Notes: generated by a model from the letters alone, not told the origin. A DNA stretch of 64,000 bases from Variovorax sp. RA8 (GCF_901827175.1 NZ_LR594662.1:4712001-4776000), one strand, 5' to 3'; positions 10,501 through 18,900 are shown, numbered from the stretch's first letter. Numbers and translations are program-made.

Positions 10501-10769
10501 AGGCCGGCGCTACCCGCATCCGGCCGGTGCTGATGACGGCGCTCGCGATGATCATCGGCATGGTCCCGATGGCGCTGGGCGTGGGCGAAGGCGCCGAGCA
10601 GAACGCGCCGCTGGGCCGCGCCGTCATCGGCGGCCTGCTGTTCGCGACCGTCTCCACCCTCTTCTTCGTGCCGGCCGTGTATGCCGGCATCCACAGCCGC
10701 ATGGCCCATCGCAAGGCGCGCCAGGCCGAATCGTCCGCGCCGCCGCAGGGCGTGCCCCAGGAGAGTTGA
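7554..10769 (+). CDS. RND-family multidrug efflux permease
   Basis: 1071-residue inner-membrane proton antiporter of the AcrB/MexB superfamily. It shows the two-fold repeat of the family: a first transmembrane segment near the N-terminus (YTFIVMAMLIVLATPFVLA), a large periplasmic loop, a TM2-6 cluster with the conserved acidic LVDQAIVTIENIERH helix, a second TM7 plus loop, and a C-terminal TM8-12 cluster. It forms one operon with the adaptor and outer-membrane genes downstream. The permease-first order differs from the common adaptor-first order. GTG 7554 or ATG 7560 could be the start; they differ by two residues. Confidence 0.92.
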   Translation: MSMVSLALRRPYTFIVMAMLIVLATPFVLARMATDIFPDINIPVLSIIWNYGGLPAQEMGQRIAGQTERGLTTTVSDIEHIESQSLAGVSVIKIFFQPTANIETAIAQTVASVQTQVRQLPPGITPPLVIKYSASSIPVIQLALSSSERPENSLFDSAINQLRPQLITIPGVAIPFPYGGKNRVISVDLDTQALQARGLSPADVVNAVNAQNLILPSGTAKFGATEYSVKMNGSPEVLAGLNDLPVRTANGATTYLRDVAYVRDGFQPQTNIVRQDGVRGVLLSVIKNGSASTLDIVANLRALLPVAQQGMPADIKVTPLFDQSLFVKAAVQGVVLEAIIAALLTAAMVLIFLGNWRSTLIIAATIPLSILVSILALYALGETLNLMTLGGLALSVGILVDQAIVTIENIERHLHMGTPLNEAIMVGAGEIGPAAFVSTLCICIVFVPMFFLSGVARFLFVPLAEAVVFAMLASYILSRTLVPTLVMLMMGRAHAQHAHGGAAGNAKPSLLQRVYRSFDRRFERVRRAYTLVLSALLSKRGSFIALFLGFCLLSCLLYPVLGRDFFPGVDAGQIRLHMRAPTGTRIEETARLADEVEAAIRELVPKDQLETILDNLGVPNSGINLSYSNAGTIGTLDGEILLSLRDGHRPTEEFISLLRAELPRRFPGIEFFFQPADIVTQILNFGLPAAIDVQFSGSDLAGNAQHAAALVKAIRKIPGAVDAHVHQRLDGPSLSLQMDRTRLQQVGLTAQNVGQNVLIALSGSSQTAPAFWLNPQNGVVYNVAVQTPQYKVDSLDALLNIPVGGQGAAAGPPQLLGNLVEAQPARQPSVVSRYNISPVIDVYVSVQGTDLASVAGEVRKLVDEVRPRLSRGSQVAIRGQVETMQSSFLGLGVGLAMAIVLVYLLIVVTFQSWLDAAIIITALPAALAGIAWMLFLTGTTLSVPALTGAIMTMGVATANSILLVSFARDRLAAGVPPLSAALEAGATRIRPVLMTALAMIIGMVPMALGVGEGAEQNAPLGRAVIGGLLFATVSTLFFVPAVYAGIHSRMAHRKARQAESSAPPQGVPQES

Positions 10770-10773
10770 GACC

Positions 10774-11982
10774 ATGACGGAGCAACGCCACGCGGCATTG
10801 GCCATCCATCCGATCGCCGCCGACGAGCAAGGCGAACATCACGAGCTGCTGCGGCGGCGCCAGATCGTGCGCCGCATGCGCATCGCCGTCCTCATCGTCC
10901 TGGTGCTGCTGGCCATCGGCGCGGCGCGCACGATGTTCGTGCGCATGGCCAATGCGCGGGCGCTCGAGGCCTCCTCCACCGAGCTCGCGAAGCAGTACGT
11001 CAAGACCGTGCTGCCGCAGACGGCCGCGGCCGGCCAGACGCTGGCGCTGCCGGGCACGCTGCAGGGCTTCGTGCAGGCGCCGATCTCGGCGCGTGCCAGC
11101 GGCTACCTCAAGCGCTGGACGAAGGACATCGGCAGCCAGGTGCAGAAGGGCGAGCTGCTGGCCGAGATCGAGACCCCGGAGATCGACCAGCAGCTCTCGC
11201 AGGCCATTGCCGCGCGGCAGCAGGCCGCATCGAGCCTGGAGCTCGCGAAGAGCACGGTGGCGCGCTGGGAGAACCTGCGCAAGAAGGACGTGGTGTCTCA
11301 GCAGGACCTGGACGAGCGGCGCAGCGGCCTCGCGCAGGCCACTGCCAACGTGGCCGCGGCGGATGCCAACGTGCAGCGGCTGCGCCAGACCGAGGGCTTC
11401 AAGCGCATCGTCGCGCCCTTTGCCGGCGTGGTCACACGGCGCAACGTCGATGTGGGCGACCTGATCGACGCCGGCGGCAGCCGGCCGCTGTTCCTGCTCG
11501 CGCAGACCGATCCGCTGCGCGTGTACATCAACGTGCCGCAGGCCTATGCGCAGCTGGTCAAGGCCGGCCAGCCGGTGGTGGTGACGCAGGCCGAGCTGCG
11601 CGGCCAGCGCTTCAAGGGCGAGGTGGCGCGCACCTCCGGCGCCATCGACACGGCCACGCGGATGATGCAGGTCGAAGTCGCACTGCCGAACCGCGAGGGC
11701 CTGCTCCTGCCGGGCGCCTACGTGCAGGTCTCGCTGCCGCTCGCGGCAAGCCGCGCGCTCAGCATCCCGGCTAACACGCTGCTGTTCCGCCCCGAGGGCA
11801 CGCGGGTCGCCACGGTCGATGCCGAGGGGCGCGTGCGCCTGCGCAGCGTCAACCTGGGTCGCAACTACGGCGAGACGGTGGAGGTGCTGGATGGCATCGC
11901 CGCGAACGATCGGCTGATCCTCAATCCGGCGGACTCGCTGGCCGAGGGGGATGTCGTGGCGGTGGCCAAGGAACCCGCGTGA
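10774..11982 (+). CDS. RND efflux periplasmic adaptor (membrane fusion protein)
   Basis: 402 residues. After a cytoplasmic N-terminus there is a single membrane anchor (about residues 30-52), a lipoyl-like half (PISARASGYLKRW), an alpha-helical hairpin (about 140-215) and beta-barrel segments (GDLIDAGGSRPLFLLAQ; FKGEVARTSGAID). It links the RND permease to the outer-membrane channel. It starts four bases after the permease stop region and its own stop overlaps the next gene by 4 bp. An unusually polar N-terminal extension of about 30 residues precedes the anchor. Confidence 0.92.
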   Translation: MTEQRHAALAIHPIAADEQGEHHELLRRRQIVRRMRIAVLIVLVLLAIGAARTMFVRMANARALEASSTELAKQYVKTVLPQTAAAGQTLALPGTLQGFVQAPISARASGYLKRWTKDIGSQVQKGELLAEIETPEIDQQLSQAIAARQQAASSLELAKSTVARWENLRKKDVVSQQDLDERRSGLAQATANVAAADANVQRLRQTEGFKRIVAPFAGVVTRRNVDVGDLIDAGGSRPLFLLAQTDPLRVYINVPQAYAQLVKAGQPVVVTQAELRGQRFKGEVARTSGAIDTATRMMQVEVALPNREGLLLPGAYVQVSLPLAASRALSIPANTLLFRPEGTRVATVDAEGRVRLRSVNLGRNYGETVEVLDGIAANDRLILNPADSLAEGDVVAVAKEPA

Positions 11983-13478
11983 GCGTGCGGCTGCGTCCCT
12001 GGGCGGTCGTGGCCGGTGCGCTGCTGCTCGCGGCCTGCGCCGCCGGCCCGGACTACCGCGCGCCGCAAGTCGAGGTGCCGGTGAGCTGGCAGCTCGAGGC
12101 GCCCTGGCGCGTGGCCGCGCCCAGCGATGCGCTCGACAAGGGGCCCTGGTGGCAGCGCTACGGCGATTCCGAGCTCGATCGCCTGCAGCAGCAGGCGCTG
12201 CGCAACAGCCCCACGCTGACACTCGCGGGCGCGCGGCTCGCGCAGGCTCGCGCGGCGTTGGCAGCGGCCGACGCCGCACGCTATCCGCAGCTGGGCCTGG
12301 GCGCACGCGCGGCACGGTTGAAGATCTCCGCCAACCGCCCGCTCACGAACTACGGGGCGCAGAACTTCTCGACGGTGCAGAACGACTTCGCGCTCTCGCT
12401 CAATGCCAGCTACGAGCTGGACCTCGCGGGCCGCGTGCAGCGCTCGGTCGAGGGCGCGACCGCCTCCGCCGAGCAGTCGGGGGCCGACCTGGAAAACACG
12501 CGGCTGCTGCTCACCACCGACCTCGCCTCGGCCTACTTCAACCTGCGCGCGACCGACATCGAGCTCGACGTGCTGTCGCGCTCGATCGCCCTGCAGCGCC
12601 GCGCGCTGGAACTGGTGACGGCGCGCCACGACCTCGGCGCCGTCTCGGGGCTGGACGTGGCGCAACAGCAGGCGCTGCTGGACAGCACGCTGGCGCAGGT
12701 GGACGTGCTGAGGAAGCAGCGCTTCCAGTACGAGCATGCCCTCGCCACGCTCAGCGGCACGCCGGCACCGAGCTTTGCGCTGGCGCCGGACCTGCGCCCC
12801 ATCGTGCCGCCGGCCATCCCGCTCGGCGTGCCCTCGGAGGTGCTGGAGCGCCGGCCGGACGTCGCCTCGGCGGAGCGCGCCATGGCAGCGGCCAACGCGC
12901 AGATCGGCGTCGCCACCGCTGCCTTCTATCCCAGTGTGGTGCTGGCGCCGATGGCGGGCGTGGACAGCCGCCTGATCGAAAGCCTGTTCGATGCGCCGAG
13001 CCTGCTGTGGTCGGTGGGCGTCTCGGCCACGCAAGTGCTGTTCGACGGCGGGCGCGTGCGCGCCAACGTGGACTTTGCGCAGGCCGGGCATGAGGCCACG
13101 GTCGCCAACTACCGGCGCGTGGTGCTGACGGCAATGCAGGAGGCGCAGGACGGCATCACCGGCCTGGCCGCGCTGGACCGCGCGGTGACGCAGTCGCTCG
13201 CCGCCGTCTCTTCGGCGCGCCGCGTGCTGGACATGGCGACCAGCCGCTACGAGGGCGGTGCTTCGACCTACCTCGACGTGATCAGCGCGCAGCAGTCGCT
13301 GCTGACCGCCGAGCGCCAGGCCGCGCAGCTGCAGGGCCAGCGCCTGCTGATCTCGGTATTTCTCGTGAAGGCCCTGGGCGGCGACTGGTGCGGCGTCGCG
13401 CCAGGCGGTGCCGACAGCGCGGCCGACGCTAGAACAGGCTGCCCTGCCCCGCTGCGCCGGGTGGCCGGAATGCGCTGA
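11979..13478 (+). CDS. outer-membrane efflux lipoprotein, NodT/OprM family
   Basis: 499 residues. The signal peptide ends in a lipobox (LLLAAC, Cys about residue 20), followed by GPDYRAP typical of NodT-type outer-membrane factors, and two TolC-like repeats (first around ALRNSPTLTLAGARLAQARA, second around LERRPDVASAERAMAAANAQIG). It makes the outer-membrane exit duct of the RND pump. The GTG start overlaps the adaptor stop (GTGA). The last 50 bp overlap convergently with the radical SAM gene on the other strand; the C-terminal tail beyond the helical barrel is therefore constrained by both genes. Confidence 0.92.
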   Translation: MSVRLRPWAVVAGALLLAACAAGPDYRAPQVEVPVSWQLEAPWRVAAPSDALDKGPWWQRYGDSELDRLQQQALRNSPTLTLAGARLAQARAALAAADAARYPQLGLGARAARLKISANRPLTNYGAQNFSTVQNDFALSLNASYELDLAGRVQRSVEGATASAEQSGADLENTRLLLTTDLASAYFNLRATDIELDVLSRSIALQRRALELVTARHDLGAVSGLDVAQQQALLDSTLAQVDVLRKQRFQYEHALATLSGTPAPSFALAPDLRPIVPPAIPLGVPSEVLERRPDVASAERAMAAANAQIGVATAAFYPSVVLAPMAGVDSRLIESLFDAPSLLWSVGVSATQVLFDGGRVRANVDFAQAGHEATVANYRRVVLTAMQEAQDGITGLAALDRAVTQSLAAVSSARRVLDMATSRYEGGASTYLDVISAQQSLLTAERQAAQLQGQRLLISVFLVKALGGDWCGVAPGGADSAADARTGCPAPLRRVAGMR

Positions 13479-14517
13479 GGTCGAGCGCGATGCGCTCGCG
13501 GTTGAAGCCCAGGCGCTGCGCCGCCTTCTCGAAGCGCTGGCGGATCAGCTCGGCCCACAGGCCGCTGCCGACCATGCGCGTGCCGAAGTCGGCGTCGTAG
13601 TCCTTGCCGCCGCGCATCTCGTGGATGCGCGCCATGATGCGCGCGGCGCGCTGAGGGTAGTGCAGCTCCAGCCACTGCTTGAACAGCGGCGCGACTTCCC
13701 AGGGCAGGCGGATCACCGTGTAGAAGGCGCTGCGCGCGCCGGCCTCCCATGCGGCCTCCAGCACCTTCTCCATGTCCTCGGTGACGAAGGGAATCTGCGG
13801 TGCCACGCTCACGCCCACGGGCACCCCGGCCTCGGCCAGCGTGCGCACCGTGCGCAGCCGCCGGTGCGGCGCGGCGGCGCGTGGCTCCAGCTTGCGTGCC
13901 AGCTCGCCGTCGAGCGTGGTGATGGTGACGTAGACTGCCGCAAGATGCTGCGCGGCCATCGGCGCTATCAGGTCCAGGTCACGCTCGACGGCACTGGACT
14001 TGGTCACCAGGCCGAACGGATGGCGCACCTCCTGGAGCAACTCGATCACCGAGCGGGTGAGACCCAGCTCGCGCTCGATGGGCTGGTAGCAGTCGGTCGC
14101 GGTGCCGATCGCCAGGTTTTGGGGCCGGTAACTGCGCCGCCCCAGCTCGGCGCGCAGCACCTCCACGATGTTGCGCTTGGCGATCAGCTTGGTCTCGAAG
14201 TCCAGGCCGGGCGAGAGGTTCAGGTAGCTGTGGGTCGGCCGTGCGAAGCAGTAGATGCAGCCGTGCTCGCAGCCGCGGTAGGGATTGATCGAGCGATCGA
14301 AGTGGATGTCGGGCGAGTCGTTCTCGCTCAGCACCGACTTCACGTCCTCGAAGCGCACCTCGGTCTGCAGGGGCGGGAGCGGCTCGGCGGAACCTTCCTC
14401 GAGCGTGCCCCAGCCGTCGTCGAAGGCGTCGCGCGCGTCGCGCTCGAATCGGTGGGGCAGCCGGGTCGCCGCGCCGCGGCCCTTGATCGCGTGGATGGGA
14501 ATGAAAGCATCGGGCAT
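13429..14517 (-). CDS. PA0069-family radical SAM protein (SplB-related)
   Basis: 362 residues. The radical SAM 4Fe-4S motif is CEHGCIYC (Cys83, Cys87, Cys90), preceded by the family block FDRSINPYRGCEHG. The middle holds the TIM-barrel pieces of the Rv2578c/PA0069 group, which is related to spore photoproduct lyase. Its substrate is not established. A CTGT-N8-ACAG LexA-type box lies 20 bp before the start codon, which suggests SOS control and a DNA-damage role. The 3' end overlaps the efflux lipoprotein gene convergently. Confidence 0.9.
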   Translation of the reverse strand: MPDAFIPIHAIKGRGAATRLPHRFERDARDAFDDGWGTLEEGSAEPLPPLQTEVRFEDVKSVLSENDSPDIHFDRSINPYRGCEHGCIYCFARPTHSYLNLSPGLDFETKLIAKRNIVEVLRAELGRRSYRPQNLAIGTATDCYQPIERELGLTRSVIELLQEVRHPFGLVTKSSAVERDLDLIAPMAAQHLAAVYVTITTLDGELARKLEPRAAAPHRRLRTVRTLAEAGVPVGVSVAPQIPFVTEDMEKVLEAAWEAGARSAFYTVIRLPWEVAPLFKQWLELHYPQRAARIMARIHEMRGGKDYDADFGTRMVGSGLWAELIRQRFEKAAQRLGFNRERIALDLSAFRPPGAAGQGSLF

Positions 14518-14536
14518 GGTCTTTCACCTCGGAAAA

Positions 14537-14552
14537 CTGTATGGATATACAG
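14537..14552. promoter_or_regulatory. LexA (SOS)-type box upstream of the radical SAM gene
   Basis: The sequence CTGTATGGATATACAG is a full CTGT-N8-ACAG palindrome with AT-rich interior and is followed by TA, close to the proteobacterial LexA consensus. It sits 20 bp upstream of the PA0069-type start codon at 14517, in the 84-bp spacer to the GST gene. Whether the local LexA protein uses this consensus is inferred. Confidence 0.65.
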
Positions 14553-14601
14553 TATTCCATCAATCGGCCGCGCCTGCACGCGCAGCAGCCATCCAACCCG
14601 T

Positions 14602-15264
14602 CTAGAACTCCGCGTCGAGCTCGTCGATCTCCTCGGGCTCCAGCTTCGCCGCGGCGATCCATTCCTGCATCGCGGGCAGCTCGGCGATCCGCCTGGCATA
14701 GGCCGCGCAGGGCTTGTCGAGCGCGACGTCGTAGGTCATGAAGCGCGTGACCACGGGCGCATACATCGCATCGGCCATGCAGGGCTGCCTGCCGAAAAGG
14801 AAGGGCCCGTCGTAGCCCTTGAGGCATTCGCGCCAGATCTCGACCACGCGGTCGATGTCGGTCTGCGCACGCGACCAGATCTTGAAGCCCGGGAAGCGGG
14901 CCTTGATGTTCATCGGCAGCGCGCCGCGCATCGAAGCGAAGCCCGAGTGCATCTCGCCGCAGATGGCGCGGCAATGGGCGCGGGCCTGGATGTCGGCCGG
15001 CAGCAGTCCCGCCTTTGGCTTGATCTCGTGCAGGTACTCGCCGATCGCCAGCGTGTCCCACACCTTCACGCGGCCGTGCTGCAGCGAAGGCACGAGCATC
15101 GACGACGAGAGCAGCAGCATCTCGGCCTTCATGGCCGGGTCGTCGGGCGGTATCACCTTCTCGACGAAGTCCAGCCCCGCCAGCTTGCACATCAGCCAGC
15201 CGCGCAGTGCCCAGGCACCGTAGTTCCTGCTGCTGATGGTGAGAACGGGTTTGGCGACGGCCAT
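14602..15264 (-). CDS. glutathione S-transferase family protein
   Basis: 220 residues. An N-terminal thioredoxin-fold domain (VLTISSRNYGAWALRGWLMCKLAGL, with a Ser/Tyr-type active-site region near residues 11-15) is followed by an all-alpha C-terminal domain (FPGFKIWSRAQTDIDRVVEIWRECL). The layout and length are those of soluble bacterial GSTs, which conjugate or reduce with glutathione. It is transcribed toward the radical SAM gene with an 84-bp gap holding the LexA-type box, so it probably has its own transcript. Substrate unknown. Confidence 0.85.
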   Translation of the reverse strand: MAVAKPVLTISSRNYGAWALRGWLMCKLAGLDFVEKVIPPDDPAMKAEMLLLSSSMLVPSLQHGRVKVWDTLAIGEYLHEIKPKAGLLPADIQARAHCRAICGEMHSGFASMRGALPMNIKARFPGFKIWSRAQTDIDRVVEIWRECLKGYDGPFLFGRQPCMADAMYAPVVTRFMTYDVALDKPCAAYARRIAELPAMQEWIAAAKLEPEEIDELDAEF

Positions 15265-15378
15265 GCGGACTCCTCGTCTGACGGGATGGGCGGCTCGAAG
15301 CAGTGCAAGCCCTGTGCCAGAAGAGTGCGCGGTGCGCCGGGGCGCGGCCCTTGGCCCGCAAATTGCCTGCCCTCATGC

Positions 15379-16596
15379 ATGTTGTACCGGGCCTACCAGA
15401 CCAGCGCCGACCTGCTCTCGCCGTCACGGCTCGCGGCACAGTACGTCGGCAGCTCGCTGTGGCGACAGGACTCGGACCGCAGCGCCATGCGGCGCGTCGC
15501 AGCTGCCATGGAGGTCTACTCGCGCCTGCGGCTCACGCACACGCACCCGCCCTATGGCATCCGCAGCGTCATGGTCGGCGACGAAGAGGTCGCGGTGCAC
15601 GAGGAGGTCGTCCTGAGCGCCCCTTTCGGCACCCTGCTGCGGTTCCGCAAGGACACCCCCCTGGTGCATCCGCCGGTCCTGCTGGCCGCACCACTTTCGG
15701 GCCACTTCGCCACCCTGCTGCGCGAAACCGTACGCACCCTTCTGGGCGACCACGACGTCTACCTGACCGATTGGCACAACGCGCGCGACGTGCCGCTGTG
15801 GCATGGCGGCTTCGGGCTGGACGACTACACGCTGCAGATCATCGCCTTCCTGGAGGCCATCGGCCCCGGCGTGCACATGGTGGCGGTCTGCCAGCCCTGC
15901 GTGGCCGCATTGGCGGCGACCGCGCTGATGGCGGAGGACGACAACCCTGCCTCGCCGCGCAGCCTCAGCCTGATGGCCGGGCCGGTGGACTGCCGCATCA
16001 ACCCGACGGCCGTCAACAAGCTCGCGAACGAGCGCCCCATCGGCTGGTTCGAGCGCAACCTGATCAGCCGCGTGCCCTGGCCCCATGCAGGCTGCATGCG
16101 GCGCGTGTACCCCGGCTTCCTGCAGCTCACCGCCTTCATGAGCATGAACCCGGAGCGCCACAAGCAGCAGTTCCAGAAGCTCTTCGAGCACCTGGTCGAA
16201 GGCGAGCTCGACAAGGCCGCCGTGATCCGCGACTTCTACGACGAGTACCTGGCGGTGAACGACCTGCCGGCCGAGTTCTACCTGGAAACGGTGGAGCGCG
16301 TCTTCCAGACCTACGACCTGGCGCGCGGCGTGCTCACCGTGGGCGAGCGCAAGGTCGATCCCGCCGCGATCCGCCGCACCGCGCTGCTCACCGTCGAGGG
16401 CGAACGCGACGACATCTGCGCCATTGGCCAGACCGTCGCGGCGCAGGAGCTCTGCACCAGCGTGCGGCCCTACCTGAAGGTGCATCACCTGCAGGCCGGC
16501 GTCGGCCACTACGGCGTGTTCAGCGGCAGCAAGTGGAACACCCAGATCTACCCGCGCGTGCGCGAGATGATCCATACGGCGGCCGAACTGCACTAG
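15379..16596 (+). CDS. phaZ: intracellular polyhydroxyalkanoate depolymerase
   Basis: 405 residues of the intracellular PHB depolymerase (PhaZ) family. It begins MLYRAYQ, has a conserved N-terminal region (PPYGIRSVMVG), the TDWHNARDVP block, a nucleophile region VCQPC with Cys in place of Ser as in the PhaZa1 type, and a C-terminal HHLQAGVGHYGVFSG His motif. It degrades stored PHB to 3-hydroxybutyrate units at the granule surface. It is divergent from the GST gene with a 114-bp gap and stands alone. The start is the ATG reached immediately before the conserved LYRAYQ. Confidence 0.9.
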   Translation: MLYRAYQTSADLLSPSRLAAQYVGSSLWRQDSDRSAMRRVAAAMEVYSRLRLTHTHPPYGIRSVMVGDEEVAVHEEVVLSAPFGTLLRFRKDTPLVHPPVLLAAPLSGHFATLLRETVRTLLGDHDVYLTDWHNARDVPLWHGGFGLDDYTLQIIAFLEAIGPGVHMVAVCQPCVAALAATALMAEDDNPASPRSLSLMAGPVDCRINPTAVNKLANERPIGWFERNLISRVPWPHAGCMRRVYPGFLQLTAFMSMNPERHKQQFQKLFEHLVEGELDKAAVIRDFYDEYLAVNDLPAEFYLETVERVFQTYDLARGVLTVGERKVDPAAIRRTALLTVEGERDDICAIGQTVAAQELCTSVRPYLKVHHLQAGVGHYGVFSGSKWNTQIYPRVREMIHTAAELH

Positions 16597-16672
16597 CGCG
16601 AAGCCTTCAGCGTGTGCACCAGGCCGAGCGCCGGGCTTTTCCTATGGGCTGGCACTCACTAGACTCGCCCGG

Positions 16673-17746
16673 ATGACGCCTGCACCACTCGACGCCTTCC
16701 TGCACGCGATGCCGAAGATGGAGCTGCACTGCCACCTGTTCGGCACCGTGCGCCACGCCACCTTCGCCGCGCTCAATCGCCGTGCCGGGTCGCCGCTGGC
16801 CGAACAGGAGGTGGAGGACTTCTACACGCGCGGCGAGAAGCCCGTCGGCGTGCTGCGCGTTCTGCGCGCGCTCGACGCCCAGTTGCTGCGCACGCCGGAC
16901 GACCTGTACCGGCTGACGCGCGAATACCTCGAAGACGCCGCCGCCCACCATGTGCGCTACAGCGAGTTCTTCTGGAACCCGACGGGCACGGTGCATGTTT
17001 CCGGTCTTGCCTACGTGGACGCACAAGCGGCGATCGTGCGGGCCATCCGCGACGCGGAGCGTGACTTCGGCATCACCGGCCGCCTGATCGCGGCGATCGA
17101 CCGGGAGGCCACGCCCGAAGCCGCCGTCGAGATGGTGGAATGGGTCACGGCGAACCGCCTCGAGGAGGTGATAGGCATCGGCATCGACTACCGCGAGGTC
17201 GACCGCCCCCCGGAGCTCTTCCTGCAGGCCTACCGCGACGCACGCCGCGCCGGCCTGAAGACCACCGCCCATGCGGGCGAGTTCGGCATGCCGTGGACCA
17301 ACGTGCGCACCGCGCTCGACCTGTTGCAGGTGGACCGCATCGACCACGGCTACACGGTGGTCGACCAGCCCGAATTCGCGCGCGAATGCGCGGACCGCGG
17401 CGTGCTCTTCACAGTGGTGCCGACCAACTCCTACTACCTGCGCACGCTGCCGCCCGAGCGCTGGGCCATGGACCATCCGATCCGCCGCATGCCCGGCCTG
17501 GGCCTGCACATCCATCCCAACACCGACGATCCCACGCTGCACAAGGTCACGCCCACCCAGGCCTGGGCCAGGATGGTGCGGGACTTCGGCTTCGGCCTCG
17601 ACGACCTGCGCAGCTTCATGCACAACGGGCTCGACGGCGCCTGGATCGACGACGGCACGCGCCGTGCATGGCGCGCGCAGTGGAGCCAGGAGTTCGACGC
17701 GCTGCGCGCGCAACTGCCCCCCGACGCCATCTTCTCCGGAAACTGA
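16673..17746 (+). CDS. adenosine deaminase-family metal-dependent aminohydrolase
   Basis: 357 residues of the adenosine/adenine deaminase family. Zinc ligands and catalytic motifs are visible: ELHCHLFG near the N-terminus, TTAHAGEFG, RIDHGYTVV and HPNTDDP near the C-terminus. It should deaminate a purine or purine-like nucleobase or nucleoside in the cytosol; the exact substrate (adenosine, adenine or another amino-purine) is not decided by these motifs. It is followed after two bases by a Bug-type binding protein gene, an arrangement that suggests uptake and first breakdown of the same compound. Confidence 0.85.
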   Translation: MTPAPLDAFLHAMPKMELHCHLFGTVRHATFAALNRRAGSPLAEQEVEDFYTRGEKPVGVLRVLRALDAQLLRTPDDLYRLTREYLEDAAAHHVRYSEFFWNPTGTVHVSGLAYVDAQAAIVRAIRDAERDFGITGRLIAAIDREATPEAAVEMVEWVTANRLEEVIGIGIDYREVDRPPELFLQAYRDARRAGLKTTAHAGEFGMPWTNVRTALDLLQVDRIDHGYTVVDQPEFARECADRGVLFTVVPTNSYYLRTLPPERWAMDHPIRRMPGLGLHIHPNTDDPTLHKVTPTQAWARMVRDFGFGLDDLRSFMHNGLDGAWIDDGTRRAWRAQWSQEFDALRAQLPPDAIFSGN

Positions 17747-17748
17747 CC

Positions 17749-18732
17749 ATGCCCCAGCCCAAGCCCCTTCTTCTCGCCTCCCTGCTGCTGGCCGCCGCCC
17801 TGCCCGGCGCCGCCACCGCGCAGGCCGCCTGGCCCGCCGCCAAGCCCATCACGCTGATCGTGCCCTACTCGGCCGGCGGCAGCGTGGACTTCAACGCCCG
17901 CCTGGTCGCCACCAAGCTGGGCGAGCGGCTCAAGCAGTCGGTGGTGATCGAGAACGTGACCGGTGCCGGTGGCGCCATCGGCGTGGCCAAGGCGGTGAAC
18001 GCGGCGCCCGACGGCTACACGCTGGTAGCGGGCCCCGACAGCGCGATCGCGATCGGCAAGCTGATCAATCCCGCCGCCTTCAAGTTCGACCCGCTGAAGG
18101 ACCTGGCGCCGGTGGGCATGCTCAACACGGCGCCGATGGTGCTGGTGGCGCGCCCCGGCCTGGGGGTGCAGAGCTATGCCGATTTCGTGAAGCTCGCGAA
18201 GGCCGCGCCCGGCAAGTACAACTACGCCACCTCGGGCGTGGGCACGGTGCTTCAACTGGCAATGGAACTGCTCAAGGAGAAGAGCGGCATCTTCGTGACC
18301 CACGTGCCCTACCGCGGCGGCGCGCAGATCGCGACCGACGTGATCGGCAACCAGGTTGACCTGGCGATGCTGGTCAGCACCAGTGCGATTCCGCACGTCA
18401 ACGGCAACCGCCTGAAGGCGCTCGGCGTCACCGGCAGCAAGCGGCTGGACGCGCTGCCCACCGTACCGGCATTCGACGAGATGCCTGGCCTCAAGGGCTA
18501 TTCGATGGTGAGCTGGACGGGCATCTTTGCACCGGCGGCCACGTCGCCTGCGATCGTGAAGCGCCTCAACGAAGAACTCAACGCCGTGTTGAAGGACCCC
18601 GAGGTGCGTGCCAAGCTGCACGAGCAAGGCGCCCTGCCCGGCAGCGGCACGGCCGAGGAACTCGGCAAGTTCGTGCAAGCGGAGTACGCGCGCAACCAGA
18701 AGATCGTGCAGGCCGCGAACATCAAGGAGTGA
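17749..18732 (+). CDS. Bug-family (tripartite tricarboxylate transport) periplasmic binding protein
   Basis: 327 residues with a Sec signal peptide (hydrophobic LLLASLLLAAALPGAATAQA) and the TctC/Bug fold: ITLIVPYSAGGSVDFNARLV, VENVTGAGG-type loop, PDGYTLVAG and HVPYRGGAQIATDVIG. These proteins bind carboxylated small molecules in the periplasm; no transporter membrane genes lie nearby, which is usual for the large Bug families of Burkholderiales. It is co-oriented and two bases from the deaminase-family gene, so a purine-derived or related ligand is a reasonable guess only. Confidence 0.88.
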   Translation: MPQPKPLLLASLLLAAALPGAATAQAAWPAAKPITLIVPYSAGGSVDFNARLVATKLGERLKQSVVIENVTGAGGAIGVAKAVNAAPDGYTLVAGPDSAIAIGKLINPAAFKFDPLKDLAPVGMLNTAPMVLVARPGLGVQSYADFVKLAKAAPGKYNYATSGVGTVLQLAMELLKEKSGIFVTHVPYRGGAQIATDVIGNQVDLAMLVSTSAIPHVNGNRLKALGVTGSKRLDALPTVPAFDEMPGLKGYSMVSWTGIFAPAATSPAIVKRLNEELNAVLKDPEVRAKLHEQGALPGSGTAEELGKFVQAEYARNQKIVQAANIKE

Positions 18733-18737
18733 GATCC

Positions 18738-18840
18738 ACGCCGAGGTCGCGGAAGCTGATCACGTCCATCGGCATGTGCTTGTCCATCACCGGCATGTAA
18801 ATCTCGCCAAATCTCTTCGAGCGAGGTCATCTCGAAGTCA
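18738..18840 (-). pseudogene. decayed fragment of a CBS-domain gene
   Basis: Reading the minus strand, this spacer encodes EIYMPVMDKHMPMDVISFRDLG in one frame and, after a frame change, FEMTSLEEIWR. Both pieces match, in order, the second half of the intact CBS-domain protein at 20509-20958 (LETDLDEIRRIM, then RYMPVMDKRMLMGVISFYDV). The codons between the two pieces are deleted and no start or full domain remains. It is a remnant of a duplicated CBS gene sitting between the Bug gene and the phospholipase D lipoprotein gene. Confidence 0.7.
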
Positions 18841-18900
18841 GCTGCGTAGCATCCTTTCGCCCCCGCCGGATGCGGTTTGCCAACCTGACTTTCGACCTTC

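Noticed and set aside
7515..10805. Very long minus-strand open frame opposite the RND permease
   Set aside because: High-GC shadow frame rich in Arg/His/Gln/Ala with no domain; the plus-strand RND permease is unmistakable.
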